The notes below the pieces were generated by a model. That model was not told the DNA's origin. It saw only the letters and a list, made by a program, of their open reading frames with translations, and searched no databases. Below, piece after piece: positions 1-9,438 of a stretch of DNA of 64,000 nucleotides. This DNA comes from Anabaena sp. UHCC 0187 (GTDB taxonomy: Bacteria; Cyanobacteriota; Cyanobacteriia; Cyanobacteriales; Nostocaceae), in NCBI RefSeq assembly GCF_009712035.1, contig NZ_VILB01000006.1:1-64000 (forward strand), written 5' to 3'. Numbering within the stretch: position 1 is the stretch's first letter; the number at the start of each line of letters is the position of its first letter. A program made the position numbers and the translations under genes.

Positions 1-1017
1 TTGAGCAAGGAAGGTAAATCCTTTTCCGTGAAACCTCGCTACTCTTCGGAGCAATCCTCAGAAATTAGAGTAGACAGAGAAAGTAAATCCTATAGTCCTA
101 AACCCCGCACATCTCGGTACTCGTCTGAGCAATCCTCAGAAATCACATTAGCAAATGAAGGTAAATCCTTCACTGCTAGATACCGTCCCGGTTATCAATC
201 TTCCCAGCAACTTTCAGAAATCACACCAACAGAAGAGAGTGATCTTATTTACGGTCGTCATCCAGTTTTGACAGCCTTGGAAAATGAACGGAGTATTAAT
301 CGTCTTTGGATTACTACCCGTCTCCGTTATGATCCCAGATTTCATCATTTGATTTTGCAAGCCAAAGATAATGGCGCAGTTATTGATGAAGTTGAACCAA
401 TGCGGTTAGACCAAATTACTGGTCGGGCAAATCACCAAGGAATAGCTGCTCAAATTGCTCCTTATTCCTACATTGAATTAGAAGACCTGATTACCAATGC
501 TAAAGCTGTTACTGATCCTGTAATTGTCGTTGCCGATGGTATTACTGATCCCCACAATTTAGGGGCAATTATTCGCACAGCAGAAGCAATTGGCGCTCAT
601 GGTTTGGTGATTCCCCAAAGAAGGGCAGCGGGAATTACTTCTACGGTGATGAAAGTGGCAGCAGGGGCATTAGAAACTTTCCCTGTATCTAGAGTGGTGA
701 ATCTTGGTCGCGCCTTAGAACAATTAAAAGAAGAAGGCTTCTGGATTTACGGAACTGCGGCCAACGGTAGCGAAGCATTACAAACCGTTAAGTTTAGTGG
801 GCCTGTGGTTTTAGTTGTGGGTGGTGAAGGTGAAGGTCTGGGGATGTTGACACAACGTTCTTGTGATGTTTTGGTGTCCATTCCCTTGCAGGGCAAGACT
901 CCTAGCCTCAATGCTTCAGTCGCAACTGGTATGGCACTTTACGAAATTTATCGTCAAAAATCGCAGAATACACTGTATCTTGATAAACTACAGACAACTG
1001 CTTTGAACAAACAATAG
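1..1017 (+). CDS. rlmB: TrmH/SpoU-family 23S rRNA 2'-O-methyltransferase (5' end cut by window)
   Basis: SPOUT-class, AdoMet-dependent RNA ribose methyltransferase, closest to RlmB, which methylates a guanosine in the 23S rRNA peptidyl-transferase region. From about residue 80 there is the substrate-binding domain ([13 protein letters not shown]), then the three SpoU motifs: [28 protein letters not shown] and [17 protein letters not shown]. The first 80 residues are an unusual Ser/Lys-rich extension with about three imperfect copies of a block ending SSEQSSEI. The frame is open to the first base, where a TTG is read, so the real start is probably upstream. The rRNA target is inferred from the family. 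Confidence 0.88.
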   Translation: MSKEGKSFSVKPRYSSEQSSEIRVDRESKSYSPKPRTSRYSSEQSSEITLANEGKSFTARYRPGYQSSQQLSEITPTEESDLIYGRHPVLTALENERSINRLWITTRLRYDPRFHHLILQAKDNGAVIDEVEPMRLDQITGRANHQGIAAQIAPYSYIELEDLITNAKAVTDPVIVVADGITDPHNLGAIIRTAEAIGAHGLVIPQRRAAGITSTVMKVAAGALETFPVSRVVNLGRALEQLKEEGFWIYGTAANGSEALQTVKFSGPVVLVVGGEGEGLGMLTQRSCDVLVSIPLQGKTPSLNASVATGMALYEIYRQKSQNTLYLDKLQTTALNKQ

Positions 1018-1025
1018 TACAAAAG

Positions 1026-1057
1026 CTAATTTCGTGGACAAATATCCACGAAATTAG
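1026..1057. terminator. 13-bp perfect hairpin after rlmB
   Basis: Perfect inverted repeat CTAATTTCGTGGA / TCCACGAAATTAG with a 6-base loop, starting 8 bases after the rlmB stop. There is no T-run, so it may be a weak terminator or an mRNA-stabilising hairpin rather than a classical intrinsic terminator. Confidence 0.5.
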
Positions 1058-1138
1058 TAACTATAAACAAATGTAAAAGACAATAAATCTAGCCTATTCT
1101 CACACACCCAGTCACACGTTTATAAATCGGCGAAAACC

Positions 1139-1441
1139 ATGAAAACGATTTGGCATAACTTCCAAGAAGGGTTGATTAATACATTCAATGGACTCGGACT
1201 TGCTTGGTGGGTAGAAGTTGTTACACAAAATCCCAGTTGTACATATTACTTCGGTCCATTTTTCAGTTCTGTGGAAGCCAGTAAAGCCAGCAATGGCTAT
1301 ATAGAAGATTTGGAAATTGAAGGAGCGCAGGGAATTATAGTGAATATCAAACGCTGTAAACCTAGTGTTTTAACAATTGCTGAAGATTTGGGGGAATGGA
1401 TTGACCGTAAAGTAAAGCCTGTCTTTAGCGGTCAGATTTAG
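1139..1441 (+). CDS. DUF1816 domain protein
   Basis: 100-residue protein of the cyanobacterial DUF1816 family. Visible features are the aromatic stretch GLAWWVEVVTQNPSCTYYFGPF and a compact alpha/beta pattern (SSVEASKASNGYIEDLEIEGAQ), followed by IKRCKPSVLTI. It has no signal peptide or membrane segment, so it should be cytosolic. The function is not known. In cyanobacteria, relatives are often found as small single-domain proteins, sometimes near phycobilisome or stress genes; nothing in this neighbourhood narrows the role. It appears to be transcribed alone, with the downstream gene on the opposite strand. Confidence 0.75.
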   Translation: MKTIWHNFQEGLINTFNGLGLAWWVEVVTQNPSCTYYFGPFFSSVEASKASNGYIEDLEIEGAQGIIVNIKRCKPSVLTIAEDLGEWIDRKVKPVFSGQI

Positions 1442-1507
1442 TCTAATTACCAATTCTATAGGCTGTTAACGTTCCTGGGTTAATCCTGGGAACTAATTTT
1501 GCTTATT

Positions 1508-2332
1508 TTAAAGCTTCATTACCTGGGGGTTGCTTACTAACCAACTGTCAATATCCCCTAATAACTGTTGGGGTATTTCCCAAGGAAAGAGGTGGGCTGT
1601 ATTCGGGTAACATTGCCATTGAGAATTTGTGAGTTTTTGGGCTGTTTCTGAACTGGCATCAGCGGTAATGTGGCGGTCTTGTTCACCAGCAAGCACTAAG
1701 CTAGGACATTGGATTTGCCAGAGGTCGGGAGTGCGGTTATAACCTGCTCTAATGGCACTGTAAAGGGCATTAGTAGCGGCTGAGGAAGTTTGTAAGTAGG
1801 CTGGTACAGCATCCCTGGCTATGTAACTGTAGGCGGTGGGTGTGTGTTGTTGGATTAAGTACCGAAAGAGCGATCGCTTGGCGAAAGTATCAATATTCCA
1901 TTGCCAACTGGGTTTTATATAGTTTAATATCCCCGCAATCCCTGTATAAACATTGTCTTGCCAAGAAATACGGGGATGATTTCCCCAAGGTCTGGCTGCG
2001 GTAGCGATGAGAATTAAGCCTGTTACCCGTTGTGGTAGACGGATTGCTAGTTCCATGGCTAAAATTCCCCCTAGCGACCATCCCAATACTAAACATTTTT
2101 CTATTTTTAACTGGTCTAATAGGGCTTCTAGGTCATCTAAATGGTCTTGCATTTCAAATTTGCCCTGAAACCGACTTTTGCCATATCCGCGCAAATCTGG
2201 GGCAATGGTTTGGTAGCGTTTTGATAAATGATTGGTAAAGATAGAAAGGCTTTGTCCAGAACCAGGATGACCATGTAAGCCAAGAATGGGAAATCCTTGA
2301 CCTTGGGTGTAGAAGTTAAGTGGTACAGCCAT
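1508..2332 (-). CDS. alpha/beta-fold hydrolase
   Basis: 274-residue alpha/beta hydrolase. The oxyanion region is LGLHGHPGSGQS, the nucleophile elbow is GWSLGG (Ser nucleophile), the acid is probably in LAGEQDRHIT, and the catalytic His is probably in PNTAHLFPWE. A complete triad suggests an active esterase, lipase or haloalkane-dehalogenase-like enzyme; the substrate cannot be told from sequence. The ATG lies 18 bases after the CAP-protein stop on the same strand, so the two may be co-transcribed with the CAP gene first. No signal peptide is seen. Confidence 0.85.
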   Translation of the reverse strand: MAVPLNFYTQGQGFPILGLHGHPGSGQSLSIFTNHLSKRYQTIAPDLRGYGKSRFQGKFEMQDHLDDLEALLDQLKIEKCLVLGWSLGGILAMELAIRLPQRVTGLILIATAARPWGNHPRISWQDNVYTGIAGILNYIKPSWQWNIDTFAKRSLFRYLIQQHTPTAYSYIARDAVPAYLQTSSAATNALYSAIRAGYNRTPDLWQIQCPSLVLAGEQDRHITADASSETAQKLTNSQWQCYPNTAHLFPWEIPQQLLGDIDSWLVSNPQVMKL

Positions 2333-2350
2333 AAATTCTGATTGTAAGTT

Positions 2351-3046
2351 CTATTTTTCGATATAACCACCAGCATAGGTAATCACGCAGATAGTTCTGT
2401 ATTGTTTGTGAGAACCGTAAGCCACACCAGTTACCCGAAAAGATGGGTTAAAGATATTTGTCCGATGTCCTCTGGAGGGTACACCATCATCAATAATTAA
2501 TTGCATGACAATATCTTGGGCTGTATTTGGGCCATAACTGATATTTTCACCGGCGGTAGTTTGCCATTTACCATAACGATTGATGCGAGTGCTAGGTTTG
2601 CTACCATCACTACCATTATGACCTGTTGTTCCCTTTGGTCCTTGGTCTTTAGCATGATCTCGCGCACCTAAAGACATTCCTTTGGAGGCACGTAAGGCAC
2701 CAACAGGACGAACAGATTTTAAAAAAGTTATCGCTTCATTAACCGGTTTTACGCCTTCCTGGGTAATTAAATAGGTATTACTCGACATTTTGACTCGATT
2801 GCCCTGAAACCGCTGTTTATAATTTTCTAAAATGGGCAAATATGACCGAGGATTTGTTCTGACTTTGTTAGTTTCAGAAATTACTTGTTGTTCTAATGGG
2901 GAGAGATAACTTGCTTGTGCTAATAAAGTCTGATTATTTGTATTTGGGATCAGGTGTGCAGTAGATTGTCGAAATCCCAGTAATTGACTAGAAAAAGCAG
3001 TTACCAGCGTAATAGGTAATAATATCAAAAATCCCAGGTGACGCAT
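2351..3046 (-). CDS. secreted CAP-domain (SCP/PR-1-like) protein
   Basis: 231 residues. The N-terminus [20 protein letters not shown] is a signal peptide, so the protein is exported. The CAP domain follows: [20 protein letters not shown] (helix 1), [13 protein letters not shown] and TGHNGSDGS with a conserved His, AGENISYGP, and [19 protein letters not shown], the CAP signature with its second His. Bacterial CAP proteins are extracellular and in some cases bind lipids or act as proteases; no substrate can be assigned here. GAGG lies a few bases before the ATG. Probably first gene of a two-gene unit with the hydrolase. Confidence 0.85.
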   Translation of the reverse strand: MRHLGFLILLPITLVTAFSSQLLGFRQSTAHLIPNTNNQTLLAQASYLSPLEQQVISETNKVRTNPRSYLPILENYKQRFQGNRVKMSSNTYLITQEGVKPVNEAITFLKSVRPVGALRASKGMSLGARDHAKDQGPKGTTGHNGSDGSKPSTRINRYGKWQTTAGENISYGPNTAQDIVMQLIIDDGVPSRGHRTNIFNPSFRVTGVAYGSHKQYRTICVITYAGGYIEK

Positions 3047-3354
3047 TCATGACCTCGTTTTCTTGGGGAATTATTGGAGTTAATCAAGCAGGATCTTTTT
3101 TTTGCTTAGTGATTCCCTTGAAAACTACCTATTATCTGTTGTAATCTTTTTTGCTATTAAATGTAAAGGATTATTTGTAAATAAACTGATGATTTCAAAA
3201 AAGAGGAATTGAGAAGTGAAAAGTTATACTCCTCACCTCTCATAAGACTACTCCTTACACTTATGGCAATTAGAACAGATAATCAATACGTGCAACCTCT
3301 AGCTAAGGGTGCAGATTTATTAGCAATTGCCAGAGAATTGGTATAAAGAATTGC
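3047..3354. other. intergenic region, no supported gene
   Basis: 308 bases between the CAP and DsbA-like genes, both on the minus strand. It is AT-rich. The only open stretch is 27 codons on the plus strand (3263-3346, MAIRTDNQYVQPLAKGADLL and so on) without a good ribosome-binding site; it may be a gene remnant, but I cannot place it. The start of the CAP gene should have its promoter here. Confidence 0.5.
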
Positions 3355-4113
3355 CTACTTATTAGATAATTGTTTACCCTGCAAGATTTCTTCAACTTCT
3401 GTTAGCTTCACGGGTCCGGCAAAGCTTTCACTGGTCATAATAAAAGAAGGTGTTCCCCCTAGTCCTAATTTTCGTGCTAACAATAGGTCTTTTTGGATGG
3501 GATTATTAGCTAATTTGCGGTCACTAGTAAATTTTGTGATATCTAAATTGAGCTTTTTAGCAGTGTCTAAATATAAAGTCTCACCCAATTGTTTTTGATT
3601 GGTAAATAAGGCATCATGATATTCCCAAAACTTACCTTGTTGATATGCTGCCCAAGCTGCTGTAGCTGCGGGTAAAGCTTGGTCATGAATTTGGTAAAGG
3701 GGAAAATGTTTATAAACTAAGGTGAATTTATTAGGATATTTTGTTAATAAATCCTTGAGAGTTTTATGTGCTTCGGCACAATAGGGACATTCAAAATCAG
3801 AGAATTCTATCAATACAGTTTTTGATTTAGTTGCACCAGTAGTGGGAGAATCACCAATTACGGCTTGAGGATTTGCTTGAAAATTATTGATAAATTCTTG
3901 CCGTGATTGTTGTAGTTGCTGTTGCTGTTTTTGTTGGTATGCTTCCACAGATTCAATAATTATTTCTGGGTTTTTGCGGATGATTTCTAAAACTTGTTGT
4001 TCTAGTTGGGGGGGGATTTTAGTATCAGCTTGCACAGGAAGTGACCAGCTTAATATTAGGCAGATCAAGCTGAAAATTGCTAACTTGCGGAAATGAGTAA
4101 AAATTTTGAACAT
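3355..4113 (-). CDS. DsbA-like thioredoxin-fold disulfide oxidoreductase, exported
   Basis: Thioredoxin-fold protein of the DsbA/DsbG-like group. The N-terminus has basic residues then a hydrophobic core ending SWSLPVQA, a signal peptide. A Gln-rich helix follows (YQQKQQQQLQQSRQEF), then the active site FSDFECPYCAEAH with a CPYC pair, and the cis-Pro loop LGGTPSFIM. It probably oxidises or isomerises thiols outside the cytoplasm or in the thylakoid lumen. I use the ATG at 4113 because it starts the signal peptide; the frame also runs back to a TTG at 4170, adding 19 residues. Neither has a clear Shine-Dalgarno sequence. Confidence 0.85.
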   Translation of the reverse strand: MFKIFTHFRKLAIFSLICLILSWSLPVQADTKIPPQLEQQVLEIIRKNPEIIIESVEAYQQKQQQQLQQSRQEFINNFQANPQAVIGDSPTTGATKSKTVLIEFSDFECPYCAEAHKTLKDLLTKYPNKFTLVYKHFPLYQIHDQALPAATAAWAAYQQGKFWEYHDALFTNQKQLGETLYLDTAKKLNLDITKFTSDRKLANNPIQKDLLLARKLGLGGTPSFIMTSESFAGPVKLTEVEEILQGKQLSNK

Positions 4114-4322
4114 TTGTAAAAAGGATGACACTAGCGATCTAATTTTATCAAGTAGCGGAGAAAACAGCAATTGTCATAAATTTCTGGAATAATACTTTTC
4201 ATTAATATAGATATTGAAAAATTCAAGTTTATATATTCAGAAGTTTTATTAAGAGATAATTCTGAATTTTGTGCCACATTTCTCAGTAAATATCCAAATC
4301 AAATGGGAATGCGATAACAGTT

Positions 4323-4643
4323 ATGTTAATCAGTTGGCTTTATCTGGTAGCAGCAATTATTTTTGAAGTTTCGGGAACAACTTGCATGAAACTTTCCGAA
4401 GAATTTACCAAAATTATCCCCTCAATTTTCATCTTTGTATTTTATGGACTTTGCCTAACTTTTTTAACTCTGTCCTTAAGAACAATTCCTGTGAGTATAG
4501 TTTATTCCATTTGGGCAGGTTTGGGTACTCTGATAATTGCCACTATTAGCGTAATTTGGTTTCATGAGTCTTTGACAATTGTAAAAATTATTTCTATGTC
4601 TTTTATAATTATCGGTATTATCGGTTTAAACTTAGCTGAGTGA
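4323..4643 (+). CDS. small multidrug resistance (SMR/EmrE-like) transporter
   Basis: 106 residues forming four hydrophobic helices, the usual SMR length. The key acidic residue is in helix 1 (LYLVAAIIFEVSGTTCMKLS; Glu15, equivalent to EmrE Glu14), and helix 3 has the YSIWAGLGT signature. SMR proteins work as dimers and exchange protons for cationic drugs, guanidinium or polyamines. Sequence alone does not separate EmrE-like from Gdx/SugE-like members. It is a single gene with no recognised partner subunit beside it, so probably a homodimer. Confidence 0.88.
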   Translation: MLISWLYLVAAIIFEVSGTTCMKLSEEFTKIIPSIFIFVFYGLCLTFLTLSLRTIPVSIVYSIWAGLGTLIIATISVIWFHESLTIVKIISMSFIIIGIIGLNLAE

Positions 4644-4741
4644 AGGGAAGAGGCAAGAGGGAACAGGGAAGAATCTTTACCCATTACCAATTACCAATTT
4701 CCACACTAAATTAGAAACTTGAGTTAATACAAGAATAAATT

Positions 4742-5512
4742 ATGAACAGTAAAATTCTGGCTACCTCCGTATTTTTACTTACAGTCAGCTTATCAACTAC
4801 AGTCCAAGCTGCAAATTATGAAGATATTAGACAGTTATTAGCAAACAAGCAATGTCCAAAATGTGTTCTTAGTAATGCTGGGTTGGTAATGGCCGATTTA
4901 TCTGGGGCAAATTTAAGTGGTGCTAACCTTGTGGGTGCTAACTTGAGTCGGGCAAATTTGACTGGTGCGGATTTGCGAGGGGCAAATTTAAGCGGTGCAA
5001 GTTTATTTGGTGTGAACTTAAGTGAGGCTAAACTCAGTGGTGCAAACTTAACTGGTGCTGATTTAAGAAATACCTATTTAATGAATACTGAATTGCAAGG
5101 TGCTAACATTACAGGGACAAATTTTCAAGGTGCGGTAGGAATACCTTCACAAATTGCTAAATCAGAAGATTTTTATGTCTGGGGTGTAGCAGCCGCAGAA
5201 AAGGGGAATCTTAAACCAGCTATTGATTATTTTAGCCAAGCGATCGCTATCAAACCAGATTATGCAGGGGCATATTTAGCCCGTGGTATCGCTAGTTATC
5301 AAAGTTTAGATAGAAAAAACGCCTTACAAGATGCCCAAAAGGCAGCAGAACTATTTGAAAAAGAAAAAAATACCGAAGGACTAAAAACAGCGCAAGCTTT
5401 TATTACCGAATTAAAAACGCCTTACTCAGAAACAGTGAGTGCGGGTAAACCCAGCTTCATGGACTTTGTAGGGAGTTTAGGTTCAGTCTTATTACAGTTT
5501 TTCCCTTTCTAA
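4742..5512 (+). CDS. exported pentapeptide-repeat and TPR protein
   Basis: 256 residues. The N-terminus MNSKILATSVFLLTVSLSTT followed by VQAA is a signal peptide. A short motif with two cysteines (QCPKCVLSNAGL) leads into a pentapeptide-repeat helix (A[D/N]LSGANL type units, about residues 50-130). After a linker come TPR-like helices (AAAEKGNLKPAIDYFSQAIA, KPDYAGAYLARGIASYQS, residues about 145-215). Both repeat classes bind other proteins, so this is likely a scaffold in periplasm or lumen. The CPKC opening resembles other cyanobacterial lumenal pentapeptide proteins. No operon partner is evident. Confidence 0.82.
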   Translation: MNSKILATSVFLLTVSLSTTVQAANYEDIRQLLANKQCPKCVLSNAGLVMADLSGANLSGANLVGANLSRANLTGADLRGANLSGASLFGVNLSEAKLSGANLTGADLRNTYLMNTELQGANITGTNFQGAVGIPSQIAKSEDFYVWGVAAAEKGNLKPAIDYFSQAIAIKPDYAGAYLARGIASYQSLDRKNALQDAQKAAELFEKEKNTEGLKTAQAFITELKTPYSETVSAGKPSFMDFVGSLGSVLLQFFPF

Positions 5513-5686
5513 TAGTAATTTTATGTGAGACTGCACAAAATGAGGACATCCATTAATTAATCCGTCTTAATCTGCGTTTATCTGCGGTTAATTATTCTGG
5601 AAATCTTATTGTATGCAGCTTCATCGTAATTTGGTATAAGGAATACTGACGACCAAGCAATAATGGTACAGAAGGAAAAAAGATAG

Positions 5687-7378
5687 ATGTCGGAAAATCT
5701 TAAGAGTAAAGTTATCACACAAGGGGTGCAGCGATCGCCAAATCGCGCCATGCTAAGGGCTGTAGGTTTTGAAGATGCAGATTTTAACAAAGCCATTGTT
5801 GGTGTAGCCAATGCCTACAGCACCATTACCCCTTGTAACATGGGGATTAACGAACTAGCACAAAGGGCGCAAACCGCGATTAAAACCGCTGGTGCTATGC
5901 CCCAAGTCTTCGGGACAATTACCATTAGTGATGGTATTTCTATGGGGACAGAAGGGATGAAATACTCCCTCGTATCGCGGGAAGTTATCGCTGATTCCAT
6001 TGAAACTGTCTGTACTGGGCAAAGTATGGACGGTGTATTAGCAATTGGTGGTTGTGACAAAAATATGCCAGGGGCAATGTTAGCCATGGCGCGGATGAAT
6101 ATTCCGGCTATCTTTGTTTACGGTGGCACAATTAAACCCGGACATTATGACGGCAAAGATTTAACCGTCGTTAGTTCCTTTGAAGCCGTTGGCCAATACA
6201 GTGCCGGCAAAATTGACGATAATGAACTGTTAGCAGTAGAACGCGGTGCTTGCCCCGGTGCAGGTTCATGTGGAGGGATGTTTACGGCTAATACCATGTC
6301 CTCAGCATTTGAAGCCATGGGCATGAGTTTACCCTACTCCTCCACAATGGCTGCTGAAGACGCGGAAAAAGCCGACAGCACCGAAAAATCAGCCGTTGTC
6401 CTCGTTGAAGCCATTCGCAAGCAGATATTACCCCGACAAATCATCACCCGGAAATCTATAGAAAACGCCATTTCCATCATTATGGCTGTGGGTGGTTCAA
6501 CCAATGCAGTATTACATTTTCTAGCGATCGCCCGCGCTGCTGGAGTAGAATTAACCATAGATGACTTTGAAACCATTCGCGGTCGTGTTCCCGTCATCTG
6601 TGATTTAAAACCCAGTGGTAGATATGTAGCCACAGACTTACACAAAGCTGGTGGTATTCCTCAAGTCATGAAAATGTTGTTGGTTCATGGCTTGCTGCAT
6701 GGTGATTGTTTGACAATTTCTGGGCAAACCGTCGCCGAAGTTTTAGCAGATATCCCCGCAGAACCACGGACAGACCAAGACGTAATTCGTCCTTGGAATA
6801 ACCCCATGTATGCCCAGGGACACCTAGCCATTCTCAAAGGCAACCTGGCCACGGAAGGCTCAGTAGCCAAAATTACCGGAGTCAAAAAGCCTGTAATTAC
6901 AGGCCCTGCTAGAGTATTTGAATCAGAAGAATCCTGTTTAGAGGCAATTCTCGCCAAAAAAATCCAAGCTGGGGATGTCATCGTTATCCGTTACGAAGGA
7001 CCCAAAGGTGGCCCCGGCATGAGAGAAATGCTTGCCCCCACCTCCGCTATTATTGGGGCTGGTTTAGGAGACTCCGTAGGATTAATTACCGACGGACGTT
7101 TTTCCGGTGGTACTTACGGCATGGTAGTCGGTCACGTTGCCCCAGAAGCGGCTGTAGGTGGTAATATCGCCTTAGTACAAGAAGGTGATAGCATTACCAT
7201 AGATGCCAATAATCGTTTGTTACAACTCAATGTATCAGAAGCAGAATTAGCCAGTCGTCGTGCAAATTGGCAACTACTTCCACCCCGATACACCAAAGGC
7301 GTACTGGCAAAATATGCCAAACTGGTAGCTTCCAGCAGTGTAGGTGCAGTCACAGATTTGGACTTATTTGCTAACTAG
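5687..7378 (+). CDS. ilvD: dihydroxy-acid dehydratase
   Basis: 563-residue IlvD of the normal length. It dehydrates 2,3-dihydroxy-isovalerate and 2,3-dihydroxy-3-methylvalerate, the common third step of valine, isoleucine and leucine synthesis. The cysteines expected to hold the Fe-S cluster are present in [16 protein letters not shown] and [16 protein letters not shown]; the substrate-binding C-terminal region includes [16 protein letters not shown] and [10 protein letters not shown]. Cytosolic. It is a single gene followed by a strong hairpin; other ilv genes are not in the window. Confidence 0.96.
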   Translation: MSENLKSKVITQGVQRSPNRAMLRAVGFEDADFNKAIVGVANAYSTITPCNMGINELAQRAQTAIKTAGAMPQVFGTITISDGISMGTEGMKYSLVSREVIADSIETVCTGQSMDGVLAIGGCDKNMPGAMLAMARMNIPAIFVYGGTIKPGHYDGKDLTVVSSFEAVGQYSAGKIDDNELLAVERGACPGAGSCGGMFTANTMSSAFEAMGMSLPYSSTMAAEDAEKADSTEKSAVVLVEAIRKQILPRQIITRKSIENAISIIMAVGGSTNAVLHFLAIARAAGVELTIDDFETIRGRVPVICDLKPSGRYVATDLHKAGGIPQVMKMLLVHGLLHGDCLTISGQTVAEVLADIPAEPRTDQDVIRPWNNPMYAQGHLAILKGNLATEGSVAKITGVKKPVITGPARVFESEESCLEAILAKKIQAGDVIVIRYEGPKGGPGMREMLAPTSAIIGAGLGDSVGLITDGRFSGGTYGMVVGHVAPEAAVGGNIALVQEGDSITIDANNRLLQLNVSEAELASRRANWQLLPPRYTKGVLAKYAKLVASSSVGAVTDLDLFAN

Positions 7379-7382
7379 TAGA

Positions 7383-7409
7383 TACCCGGCTTCTTAAAGA
7401 AGTCGGGTA
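7383..7409. terminator. hairpin after ilvD
   Basis: Near-perfect inverted repeat TACCCGGCTTCTT / AAGAAGTCGGGTA with a 1-base loop, a few bases after the ilvD stop. No T-run follows directly. A related gacttctt..gaagt hairpin follows the helicase gene at 28656, so this may be a dispersed element that also ends transcription. Confidence 0.55.
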
Positions 7410-7486
7410 ATTGGATAAAATTAATTTTATCTTAATATTAATTTGAGAATAGTTTAAAATTTAAAAGAACATCTCTTCCTTCTTCC

Positions 7487-7517
7487 CTCTGTGTCCTCTG
7501 CGCCTCTGCGGTTCGTT
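7487..7517. repeat. interspersed 'ctctgcgcctctgcggttcg' repeat, copy 1
   Basis: Degenerate repeat built from cctctg/cgcctctgcg/gttcgt words. Close copies lie at 9408-9438 and 26311-26342, and complementary forms at 26242-26256, 38340-38366 and 48986-49020. Always intergenic in this window. Confidence 0.7.
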
Positions 7518-7550
7518 ATCTTTCATATTTTCTGAAATATTTTGAAGCTT

Positions 7551-8201
7551 ATGCAGCTAAATTCAAACTTATCAGAGACAGTTATTCAGCATTGGCAAAT
7601 AGTTAAAAATGATATTAGTCAAAATGTTAATTCTTTCACCCAATCAGTACAACAAAAAACCACACAAACAACTGATAATACTAAAGCTGCATTAGAAAAT
7701 AATTGGCATACCGTTGAGAAAATTACCAATACAACATCAGGAGTAATCCAAAAAACTATTAATACATCTGTTCATGATTTATTATCACAATATCCCTGGT
7801 TTTTCCAAATATTAGAAATATGCACATGGGGAATAAATCATCCTGTGAGGGGTGTGATAATTTTATTATTTACAATTGCAGTAATTTGGAGTATCATTAA
7901 AGCAATTGTTAAAATTATAGAAACTGCCAGTTGGTCAATATTAAAAATTCCCTTTATATTACTACAAAAATTATTAAAATCTCTATGGATAACATTTAGC
8001 AAAGTTGGAACTTTCGGAATTAGTAAAATCCAAAGTAATCAATTAAATGATAGTAAACAGCAACGGTTAGCAGAAATTTCTCATCGTTTAGAAGTTATTC
8101 ATAATGAACAAAAAGCACTATTACAAGAAGCTGCTAAACTCATGAAATCAGATTCACAGAATAGCATTAATAATGCCAACGTTGAGGAGACATCTGTTTA
8201 A
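7551..8201 (+). CDS. membrane protein of unknown function with coiled-coil ends
   Basis: Not recognised. The first 85 residues are polar, rich in Asn, Thr and Gln, with a helical heptad pattern (TQSVQQKTTQTTDNTKAALE). Two hydrophobic stretches follow: GVIILLFTIAVIWSIIKAIV, and SILKIPFILLQKLLKSLWIT, which may be re-entrant or amphipathic. The C-terminal 50 residues form a charged coiled coil (LAEISHRLEVIHNEQKALLQ). ATG at 7551 is preferred; the frame also opens at a TTG at 7542. The 3' end overlaps the stop of the convergent oxidoreductase gene by 35 bases, so the two transcripts are antisense there. Confidence 0.65.
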   Translation: MQLNSNLSETVIQHWQIVKNDISQNVNSFTQSVQQKTTQTTDNTKAALENNWHTVEKITNTTSGVIQKTINTSVHDLLSQYPWFFQILEICTWGINHPVRGVIILLFTIAVIWSIIKAIVKIIETASWSILKIPFILLQKLLKSLWITFSKVGTFGISKIQSNQLNDSKQQRLAEISHRLEVIHNEQKALLQEAAKLMKSDSQNSINNANVEETSV

Positions 8202-9339
8202 TTATCTCATCTTCGTGACCAGATATAAACTTAGCAAACCGGACAGCTAAAGGTGGTACAAAGATAAAAGGACTATTAAAACCAGAAAATATATGCAATC
8301 CTGAAAATTCAGAAATAGCACCAATTAAAGGCAATTTATCATGAGTAAATGCGACTAAACAATGATGCCATGTTCCTGGTATATTTCCTAAACTTGGTAA
8401 TATTTGCTTGATACTTTCTCGTAACCACTTTTCACTTGCTGCTGAGTTAATTTCCCCTTCAGGATTGGTTAAAGACCGGCTAATTTGACCTAAGCGCAAA
8501 CTACCATCAAGAAATTGCACCACACCAGCATCTAAAATTGGTGGTACTATTTCATTATTGGGGTTATCCCATAATTCATCAATTTGAGTAGATTCTGTTT
8601 CTAGTACATATCTTTGCAGATTTGCTGGTGATACTAAGGTATGTAATTTAATATCGCTAGGTGGTGTTTCAATTATTTCTGCATAAGAAAAATATATCTT
8701 TGCAGAAATACCCATTGATTTAAGTAATTTTCGACTAATTCCCCCTGCACAAATCACAACATTATCACTATTAAAAGTAGTGGTATTTGTTTTCACTCCT
8801 GTACATTTTTTCGTAAAAGTAGTTACTAATTCTAAAAATTGACCAAATTGGATTTCTCCTCCTAAATTTACCATTGCTTGAATGTAAGCTTGGGTAATTT
8901 TTTCTGGGTGAACATGACCATGTTTAACAGTTAATGCACCAGAAATGACTTCTGGATTTAATAAAGGTTCTAATTCACAAGCTTCTTGAATAGTAATTAA
9001 GCGAGGAGGAATCAAAACTTCTTGATAAGATTGAACCATGATTTCGGGATTCATATCCACAGAAATAGTCATTAATAAATCTAATTCCCGAAATTGAGTA
9101 TCTGCATTTAATTCTTGTGATAAAATTCGGTGACGGGTAATACCTTCCTCACATAATTGTTTTGTAATTGCTGTTTTTCCTGACCAAAAACTAATGCCAC
9201 CATAACTATAAAAAGTAGCATTTTGGGATATTTGATATTGTTCTAACAAAAGTACAGAAAATCCGATTTTTGTTAGTTCGTAAGCAAGTGCAGCACCAGT
9301 AATTCCTGCACCAATAACAATCCAATCGTAAGTTTTCAT
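8167..9339 (-). CDS. FAD-dependent oxidoreductase, DAO/glycine-oxidase type
   Basis: 390-residue flavoprotein of the D-amino-acid oxidase superfamily (DadA, ThiO and sarcosine-oxidase relatives). The N-terminal Rossmann motif is VIGAGITGAALAYELTKIGF with LLLEQ closing the dinucleotide fold. VVICAGGISRKLL is the second FAD contact, and the C-terminal FAD region is HDKLPLIGAISEFSGLHIFSGF. It probably oxidises a C-N bond of an amino acid or amine. There is no thiamine gene beside it, so I do not call it ThiO. It ends inside the 3' end of the facing membrane-protein gene. Confidence 0.82.
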   Translation of the reverse strand: MKTYDWIVIGAGITGAALAYELTKIGFSVLLLEQYQISQNATFYSYGGISFWSGKTAITKQLCEEGITRHRILSQELNADTQFRELDLLMTISVDMNPEIMVQSYQEVLIPPRLITIQEACELEPLLNPEVISGALTVKHGHVHPEKITQAYIQAMVNLGGEIQFGQFLELVTTFTKKCTGVKTNTTTFNSDNVVICAGGISRKLLKSMGISAKIYFSYAEIIETPPSDIKLHTLVSPANLQRYVLETESTQIDELWDNPNNEIVPPILDAGVVQFLDGSLRLGQISRSLTNPEGEINSAASEKWLRESIKQILPSLGNIPGTWHHCLVAFTHDKLPLIGAISEFSGLHIFSGFNSPFIFVPPLAVRFAKFISGHEDEIIKQMSPQRWHY

Positions 9340-9407
9340 AATTTTGATATTTAAGATTTAAACAAAAATTATACCCCAATACAGTTCAGTTAATAATATT
9401 TTCTTTT

Positions 9408-9438
9408 CTCTGTGTCCTCTGTGCCTCTGCGGTTCGTA
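9408..9438. repeat. interspersed 'ctctgcgcctctgcggttcg' repeat, copy 2
   Basis: ctctgtgtcctctgtgcctctgcggttcg, nearly identical to copy 1 at 7487. It abuts the stop codon of the amidase gene on the minus strand and fills the gap to the oxidoreductase. Confidence 0.7.

Noticed and set aside
3263-3346. 27-codon open frame MAIRTDNQYVQPLAKGADLL...
   Set aside because: No ribosome-binding site and no family recognised; too short to support.
8167-9339. Calling the FAD oxidase ThiO
   Set aside because: The family fits, but there are no thiamine genes or other specific features; a general DAO-type call is safer.
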